This document shows positions 1 to 7,600 of a stretch of DNA of 11,906 nt, in pieces. The position numbers and the translations under genes are program-made. Source of the DNA: Lachnospiraceae bacterium UBA1201. GTDB taxonomy: Bacteria; Bacillota; Clostridia; Lachnospirales; Lachnospiraceae. The stretch covers positions 1-11,906 of the forward strand of contig DBXX01000102.1 in NCBI GenBank assembly GCA_002309675.1. The letters are read 5' to 3'. The notes under the pieces were generated by a model. That model searched no databases and was not told the DNA's origin. It worked only from the letters and a program-made list of their open reading frames with translations. Numbering within the stretch: position 1 is the first letter of the stretch; each line of letters starts with the position of its first letter.

Positions 1-1356
1 ATCGTAGGCGCCGGCGGCATCGGCTCCTGTTTGATCAGGTTTTTGGCAGAAGAGCATCACGAGATCACCGTGATCGATACGAAACCCCGCATCGTCGAGT
101 CCATTACGGATAAATATGATGTGAACGGTATATGCGGCAGCGGTGCCAGCTACAGCGTGTTAATGAAGGTCGGAATGGAGGCAGTGGATGTGTTCCTCGC
201 GATCACTTCTTCCGACGAAGCCAATATCATGGCCTGCATGATCGCAAAAGAACTCGGCGCAGGTCATACGGTCGCGCGTGTGCGTGGTCGCGAGTATCTG
301 GAGGACGCCGATGTCTTTCGGGAGAAGGTCGGTATTGACCATATCATCAATCCGGAGCTCGATGTGGCGAAGGAGATCCAGCGCCTTTTGCAGATGCCCA
401 TGGCGGTCAATGTACAGTCCTTCATGGACGGTAACGTGCTCCTCGCAGAGCAGAATATCACAGAACATCATCCGATGGCGGGCCTGTCCCTCATCGATGT
501 ACATAGGAAATTTGGCATCTCCATGCTGGTAGCAACGGTCACCCGCGATAAAAAAGCGTTCGTGCCGCGTGGCGATTTCGTTCTGCAGCCGGGCGATAAG
601 ATCAGTATCCTGGCGCAGTCGCAGCAGATGGAGAAACTCCTGGAGCAGCTGAAAGTCGTGCAGCGTACGGTAAAGCGTGTCATGATGGTGGGCTGCGGAA
701 GCATTGGCCTCTATCTGGGTGAACTGCTTCAGAGATCCGAAATGAAACTTAAGATCGTGGAGTTCGATAAGGAACGGTGTCTGGAATTGGCGCGCTTGCT
801 TCCCGACGTGTCCATCGCTTACGGCGACGGTATCGAAGAGAAGATCCTGGCGGAGGAGGGCCTCGCGAAGTGCGACGCCTGCGTTTCCCTCACCGGTGCG
901 GACGACCGTAATCTGGTCGTTTCCATGTTCGCGTGGTCTCTGGGCGTTCCGAAGATCATCACAAAGGTCCTGAATGTCAGCTATGCGTCTGTCCTGCGCG
1001 GCGTAGAACTGGACAATACGGTCTCTCCGTACGTCATCAGCGCGAACAGCATCCTGCGTTACATCCGTGTCCTGAATAATACCGAGCATGCAGAGCAGAT
1101 CCAGAAGCTCTATCGCATGGCGGATAATCAGGTCGAAGTGCTGGAACTGGCAGCGGATCAATTTTCAAAATTCGGCATTCAGTTCATGGACCCGGATTTC
1201 AAGATCCATCGCGGTATTTTGATCGCGACCATCATCCGCGACGGCGTGGTCCACATCCCCAACGGCAAAAGCACCATTGAGCCCGGCGACGAAGTCATCG
1301 TCGTTTCGACCGCTTCGGTGAAGATCCAGTGCCTGGATGATATCTTGGAAGTTTAG
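1..1356 (+). CDS. trkA: Trk system potassium uptake protein TrkA (5' end cut by window)
   Basis: Peripheral cytosolic subunit that binds NAD(H) and gates the TrkH/TrkG-type potassium channel. The frame is open from base 1, and the first visible residues already form the Rossmann glycine motif GAGGIG (visible residues 3-8), so only the initiator and a few residues are missing. An acidic residue that would hold the NAD ribose follows at D26. The protein has the full-length two-fold TrkA plan: RCK_N (about 1-125), TrkA_C (about 145-215), a second RCK_N with GCGSIG (231-236) and acidic E254, then a second TrkA_C (about 365-450). The 451 visible residues are close to the usual length of about 450-460. 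A strong terminator follows, so this is the last gene of its transcript; no trkH lies downstream, so any partner would be upstream of the window. Family assignment is secure; potassium specificity is from family knowledge. Confidence 0.95.
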   Translation: MVGAGGIGSCLIRFLAEEHHEITVIDTKPRIVESITDKYDVNGICGSGASYSVLMKVGMEAVDVFLAITSSDEANIMACMIAKELGAGHTVARVRGREYLEDADVFREKVGIDHIINPELDVAKEIQRLLQMPMAVNVQSFMDGNVLLAEQNITEHHPMAGLSLIDVHRKFGISMLVATVTRDKKAFVPRGDFVLQPGDKISILAQSQQMEKLLEQLKVVQRTVKRVMMVGCGSIGLYLGELLQRSEMKLKIVEFDKERCLELARLLPDVSIAYGDGIEEKILAEEGLAKCDACVSLTGADDRNLVVSMFAWSLGVPKIITKVLNVSYASVLRGVELDNTVSPYVISANSILRYIRVLNNTEHAEQIQKLYRMADNQVEVLELAADQFSKFGIQFMDPDFKIHRGILIATIIRDGVVHIPNGKSTIEPGDEVIVVSTASVKIQCLDDILEV

Positions 1357-1375
1357 TTTTTTCTGATCCTATTAT

Positions 1376-1409
1376 TGGGAGCATCGACATCGGATGCTCC
1401 CATTTTTTT
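1376..1409 (+). terminator. Rho-independent terminator of trkA
   Basis: A perfect 10-bp stem (1376-1385 with 1393-1402, arms TGGGAGCATC and GATGCTCCCA) closes a 7-base loop and runs straight into seven T residues. It begins 20 bases after the trkA stop codon. This is a textbook intrinsic terminator. Confidence 0.92.
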
Positions 1410-1453
1410 CAAGTTTACAATTTTGAAAGATTACGGATTTGACTGCATTTACA

Positions 1454-1517
1454 TGATATACTAAGTCCGATAGTTAGAGGGGGGAAGCCCTGCCGACTCA
1501 CTACGACTATTTTTTTT
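1454..1517 (+). other. Terminator-like structured element in the trkA-adhesin spacer
   Basis: ATAGT-TAG (1470-1477) can pair with CTA-CG-ACTAT (1501-1510) as eight base pairs with a 2-base bulge. Inside it AGGG (1478-1481) can pair with CCCT (1488-1491). Eight T residues follow (1510-1517). Just upstream is an extended -10 box, TGA-TATACT (1454-1462), without a clear -35. It could be a second terminator, an attenuator, or a very short transcript of about 50 nt. No family is recognised, and the outer stem is AT-rich and weak. Confidence 0.3.
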
Positions 1518-1546
1518 GAGAATTTGCGCATTTGCTTCCGAAATAG

Positions 1547-1576
1547 TTGGTGTTTTAGATGAAGGCGTGCTATAAT
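1547..1576 (+). promoter_or_regulatory. Sigma-A-type promoter of the giant surface protein gene
   Basis: TTGGTG (1547-1552) lies 18 bases ahead of a perfect TATAAT (1571-1576), which is preceded by the extended -10 dinucleotide TG at 1568-1569. Transcription should start near 1583, giving a leader of about 115 bases before the ATG at 1698. The leader shows no riboswitch that I recognise. It ends in the ribosome binding site GGAGGA (1684-1689), 8 bases before the start. Confidence 0.75.
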
Positions 1577-1697
1577 ATTGCAAGATGTTTTAGGATTGTT
1601 CTTAAAAGATCGATAATTGTTCAAGTCCACTAATCGGAGCTGGGCAGCAGTCAGTAATGGTTAAGTGTTACGGTTATATACATGGAGGAACTAAAAT

Positions 1698-4600
1698 ATG
1701 AAAGAAACGAAACAACGCACTAAGAGTTTCAAGACCTTGAGGATCAGCGGGTTATTTAAAGCCTGGTTGGTTCTCTTTTCTTTGATGATCTGCCTGTTGG
1801 GACAGACAGCAGAGGCAAAGGATGGTATTTGGGCCGGAAAAGGTACTGCCGAAGAGCCTTACCTTATTCAGGATGTTGCGGACCTTCAGGCGTTGCAGGC
1901 CCGTGTAAATGGAGGTGATCCCTGCAAGGACGTGTATTTTCTGCTCGTAAACAACCTGAATCTTTCGGAGGTTTGCGGGGAAAATATCGGAAGCTGGGTG
2001 CCTATCGGTAATAAGAACCATTCTTTCGAAGGCTCTTTTTCCGGTGAATTAAAAGAGATCAGCGGGTTATATATCAATGAAAATGAAGGAGAAACAATCG
2101 GACTGTTCGGTGTAAATGAAGGTCAGATTGAAAGACTCTCCGTGAGCGGTTCTGTCTCCGGCAAGGATTTTGTCGGCGGTATCGCCGGTGAGAACCTGGG
2201 CAGAATACAGGGTTGCAGTTCATCGGTGTCGGTTTCGGGTAATGATACAGTCGGCGGAATCGCCGGCTACAATGGCGGTCAGATCAACAACTGTTATAAT
2301 GGCGGCAGTGTTACAGGCGCAGATCAGGTGGGCGGTATTGCCGGAGAATCCGGAGATGATATTACTTTCTGCACAAATGCTGCAAATATCAGCGGTGATA
2401 AGTATGTGGGTGGAATTGCCGGCATTTCGAATGCAGAGATTCAGGATTGTCTCAATAACGGCGGTTATACCGTAGAGGCTGCCGGTAACTGTGCCGGCGG
2501 TATTGCGGGCTGCGCAAGTGCTTCGATCGAGAGGTGTACGAATAAGGCGAAAGTATTGACAGGTACAGATGTAGCCGGTGGTATTGCAGGCTTGTGCAAT
2601 GAAGCAGATATTTCGTTCTGCGTCAATGAAGGCGATGTCAATGGCGGAAAGGACAGAAGCGGTGGTATTGTCGGTGAATGTCATGGGAATAACAACGGGG
2701 TAGACTGCAATATTTCCTATTGTACCAACAATGGTACTGTTTCCGGAGTGAATAGTTATGTCGGCGGTATCGTCGGTGACGGTTTGTATTGCTCGTTGAC
2801 GGAATGTATAAACAGAGGGGTAGTTGCCGGTTCCGGCTATGTGGGCGGTATTGCAGGTCAATTCAAAAACTACGGAAGCCTTGACTATGCTACCAATCAC
2901 GGTACGGTAACAGGAACCACGAGCACAGGCGGTATTGTGGGATCTTCAGACAATTCCGGCGACATAAAAAATTGTTTTAATGACGGGACAGTATCGGGTA
3001 AAATTATGAGCGGCGGTATTGCCGGAATGGTAGTTTTGTCAGTAAAGCAGCAGGATGGCAGTTATGAGATCAACAATATTGCAGATTGCACGAACGAGGG
3101 CAAGATAACCGGTAGCGATAAGGTCGGCGGAATCAGCGGATTGTGCGAGGCAAATGTGCTGGGATGTGTCAACAAGGGCACGATATCTGCTGAGAGCGAT
3201 GTCAGTGGCGGTAGCAATGTCGGTGGCATTGTCGGAGTTATGCAGAGTGAAAAGAACTGCGTTGAAAACTGCGTGAACATCGGCAATATTGAGGGTGAAC
3301 AAAATGTCGGCGGAATCGTAGGAAGCGGCAGTGCCGTCTATATCCTGAAATGCCGGAATGAGGGCAGCATAGAAGGAACACTGAAAAATGTCGGTGGAAT
3401 CATTGGTCTTAATACCGTACCAGTAGACATGAATCAGGGCGAGATCAAACAGTGTCGGAATGAGGGTGAGATCAGCAACAGTGGATCGAACACAGGTGGT
3501 ATTATCGGAAGAGCTGCCTATATCGGTATTCTGGAGTGTGAAAATACAGAAACCATCTCGGCCAAAGACGATAAAATCGGCGGTATTATAGGCTATGGCT
3601 TGAATGTGACGGTCAAGAAATGTGGTAATACAGGCTATATTAGATCTGAGGACCTGGGAGTTGGAGGAATTGTAGGCTATGCCATAGAGACAGGGATTTC
3701 GGACAGCTACAACCGAGGATCCGTCTATGGAGAAGATCGTGTCGGAGGTCTTGTCGGCATATTTGATGAGGATAACTATCTGACAAGATGTTATGTCAAA
3801 GCATCGGGAAATGGAATTGATTGTGAGAGAGAAAATGGCAATGTGGGAGGATTCTATGGAGCGATATTAGTTGCATCCTGGCTGGAATTCGAGGATTGTT
3901 ACTGGTGGCCTCGTTGCGCCAACAGAGCGCTGGGTAGCAATAGAACTGATGCGGCTGATTATTCCGGGGAAGGATATGGGTATTATCGTATAGAAGACAT
4001 GTTTGAAGAGGAATCCAATTTCAGAAATTGGGATTTCCACAAGGTATGGGTCATTTACGGAAACGTTCCGGAACTTCGGAACAACTATGACATTTCACCC
4101 GCCGGCGGCAGGGGTGCAGATGAAGAGAACAGCGGAAGCGGCGGAACAGGTTATCAGACGCCTCATCTCGCTAGAATATATAATCTTGAGGATTTCAAGG
4201 CGTTTCGCGACACTGTTAACGACGGATACAATTATCAGAGTGAGACTGTGTATCTTTGTGCAGACCTGGATCTCAGTGGAGACAGTGACCTGTATTGGGA
4301 ACCGATCGGTACCGAGAGTCATCCGTTTGATGGATATTTTTACGGTGGAAACCACATTATTAAGGGACTTTCGGTCAGCACACCCGAATACGGCGGTCTC
4401 TTTGGCAGATGTCGCGGAAACATCAGGGATTTGACAGTATATGGTATAGTCAATAGTTCCGGCCGTTATGTCGGCGGTATTGCGGGAAACTGTGCCGGCG
4501 CTATCGATAATTGTTTCTTCTTTGGTAATGTATATTGTACGCATGGTTATGATGGCTATGTCGGTGGTGTGGTCGGACTTCTGTCAGGACGCGGCAGGAT

Positions 4601-7600
4601 CATCGAGAGTGGACATGCTGGTTACGTAAGCACATTAAAGGGCTATGCCGGTGGTGTTGTGGGTTCGCAGAATGATAAGGATTCCGAAATCTATCATTGC
4701 TTCCATTATGGTCCGGCAGATTCTATCGTATGTCCCAGCGGATATACCGGGACGATCACCGGTGAGGCGCGGAATCCGCACGCTATAGCCGAGTGTTATA
4801 CGTCGATCGGAAGTGCGGGAAGATTTGTCGGCCGCAACTGGGACAGCAGTCAGAGCAACGTGGATTCCTGTGGGATGCTGGATGTGGAAAGTTTCCGCAA
4901 GCCGGAAAGCTTCAGCGGCTGGGATGTCGGTTATGATGCCAATCATCACTGGGTCATGGGCGCGGATCACCCGCTGCCTCGCAGCATGAGCGATTATATC
5001 ACTCTTTCCTACAACGACGGGACCGAAGAAGAACAGACCGTCTGGGGGATCCGGGGGAACATGGTTCTCGGGGATATCGAGCTCATCTGGGATGGACATC
5101 TCTTAAATGGATGGAATGATGAACCGGATGGAAGCGGAGTATCTTATGCGGCCGGTGATGAGGTTCCTGCTCAGACCACACTGTATGCGCAGTGGATCGA
5201 GGGATATGAATATCATGGTTACATCCCGTTTGAGCCGGAGAATGCGAGGGATAGAGGTGTTTCGGGACAAACTTATGACATGTTGCTTGACGGAGATGTC
5301 AATACGAAGTGGGGCGTGGCGGTTCCGGCTGATGGCGGGTCATGGAGTCTGGAATTTGCCACAAAGGATTATGTAAGAGTCGGTGGATATTGTCTGGTTA
5401 CCGGGGATAATACGGAAATGTATTCCGGCTTCAATCCGAAGGGATGGAAGCTGGAAGGAAAAAGTCGGGATGAAAGATGGGTAGTGCTGGATGAAGTGAC
5501 GGATGACGAGACATTGCCGGCCAAAAACCAGGCCCGGGTTTACAAAAAGCTGGACAATACATATGACTACTGTGATTTCAGGATCACTTTTACAGGAGTG
5601 AAATCCGGAAATGTTTTCCAGCTTTCAGAATTTTCCTTGCTTTACAAAGATCCTGATAAGGATGTACGTAAGCCGCGGATCACACTGCATCCGAATACCA
5701 TACCCAGTATTGTTGATAAAGTTGCAAAAACAGGCGACAACCGCAGTACGATCACACTCGGCGGCGATCCTTACAATCAGGAAGCCTATACACTTCTGAG
5801 CTGGAATACGGATCCGCGCGGCATAGGGGACACTTACGAAGCGGATGACCCCTACGTTATCAAGAGGGATGCGATTGTTTATGCCATGTGGGAGCCTAAG
5901 GTATTTGAATTGATTATTAATCTGGATTCCTTTGAAGGCAGTCCGGTCTACAGAAGAATCGCTTATAAAACAACTACGGAGTTTAGGCTTACGCCGCCTG
6001 AGAGGAAAGGGTACATCTTTAAGTACTGGATCGTAACCAATGGTGGCGGTACATGGAAGCTTAACGAAAAATATGATGCGGGTACAAATATCTATGGTAC
6101 GTACGGAAATGTAACATTGGCCGGCTGCTGGGAGAAGCGCAAGAAGATCGAGGTCAGCTGGTTTTCCGATGATAATCTGATTGGAACGGACACATTTTAT
6201 GAGGGAGATATTCCGGAATACAAGGGAGAAAAACCGGAAAAGAAATCCGGTAAGGAGTATGATTATACCTTCATTGGCTGGGATAAGGAATTCAAACAGC
6301 TCACCGAAGATACGACTTTCAATGCAGTATTTGAAGAAACCAGAAGAAGCTATGAAATCACCTGGCTGGATGAGGACGGCAGTCAGTTTGATGTCACGAG
6401 TGTGGAATACGGAACAGTACCGTCTCACGAGCCTCCTGAAAAGCTTTCCACAAAGGAAAAATGCTATATTTTTGAAGGATGGGAGGAGACACCGGTGGCG
6501 GTCACGGGAAATGCGACCTATAAAGCCAGCTTCCGGGAGATTCCGAGACCCTATGAGATTACCTGGCAGTATGAGGATGGCAGTGTGATCGATGTCACAG
6601 AGGTGGGATACGGAATCGTGCCTTCCCATGAAGTTCCAAAGAAGCAGGCTACGGATGAGTATACCTACACCTTTATCGGATGGGGCAAAGAGCTTTCTGC
6701 TGTTGACGGCCCTGCTGTTTATACCGCCCAGTTTACCGCTTCAAAGAACAGCTATGAGATCACTTGGAAGAATGAAAACGGAGAAGTAATCGACGTTACT
6801 ACGGTGGAATACGGTGAAATCCCGCAGCACGAGGCATTATTTAAAAAGGCGGATCCGCAGTTTGAGTATACATTCACGGGTTGGTCTCCGAGCCTGAAGA
6901 CGGTTACCGGAGCGGCGGAGTATACGGCTCAGTTCTCAGAGACCGTCAACAGCCATGAGATAGTCTGGAAGGATGAGAACGGAAATATAATCGATACCAC
7001 CACTGTAGAGTACGGGAGTATGCCGATGCATCCGGATCTCAACAATAAGGAAACGAAAGAATTTTTCTATGAGTTTGAAGGATGGGAACCGGAGCTCAAA
7101 GAGGTTACCGGACCTGCGGAATATCAGGCAAAGTTTCTGGAGACCAGAAAGAGCTATGAGATCATTTGGAAGTATGAAAACGGTCTCGTGATCGACGCAA
7201 AAACATGGGAGTATGGCACCGTACCATCCTGTGAGGATCCTGAGATGGAGGCAACGCCGGAATTTAACTATGTTTTTGCCGGCTGGGATCCGGAGGTTAC
7301 GGAAGTCGACGGCCCGGCTGTCTACACTGCGAAATTCAAAACTACCAGAAGGAGTTATGAGATCACCTGGAAGGATGACGAGGGCAATGTTCTCGACACC
7401 ACGTGCGAAGAGTATGGAACGGTTCCTACACATAAGGATCCCAAGAAGGAGGCTACTGCCGAGTTCACCTATACGTTTAAGGGATGGGATCATGATTTAA
7501 AGGCGGTTACAGGACCGGATACATATGTTGCAAAATTCGAGAAGAAAAAGAACAGTTATAAGATCACGTGGAAGAACGAAAACGGAGAAGAGATCGACAC

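Noticed and set aside
160..1161. Long reverse-strand open frame of 333 codons opposite trkA
   Set aside because: It lies wholly inside a well-conserved trkA reading frame. Its translation is Arg/His/Asp-rich with no recognisable motif, as expected for the antisense of a GC-biased gene.
1415..1630. Reverse-strand open frame of 71 codons in the trkA-adhesin spacer
   Set aside because: It runs across the promoter and terminator-like element, has no recognised motif, and its composition looks like translated non-coding AT-rich DNA.
1698..1830. Possible lipoprotein signal because of a Cys (residue 32) in the hydrophobic core
   Set aside because: The residues before it (LMI-C) do not fit the lipobox, while A-E-A at 38-40 fits ordinary signal peptidase cleavage.
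5724..5738. AKTGD motif resembling a PKTGD sortase signal
   Set aside because: It is at residues 1343-1347, in the middle of the protein, with no hydrophobic helix or basic tail after it. It is a chance match.
5625..6629. Reverse-strand open frame of 334 codons opposite the giant gene
   Set aside because: It is antisense to the discoidin and repeat region, has no recognised domain, and is explained by the codon bias of the real gene.
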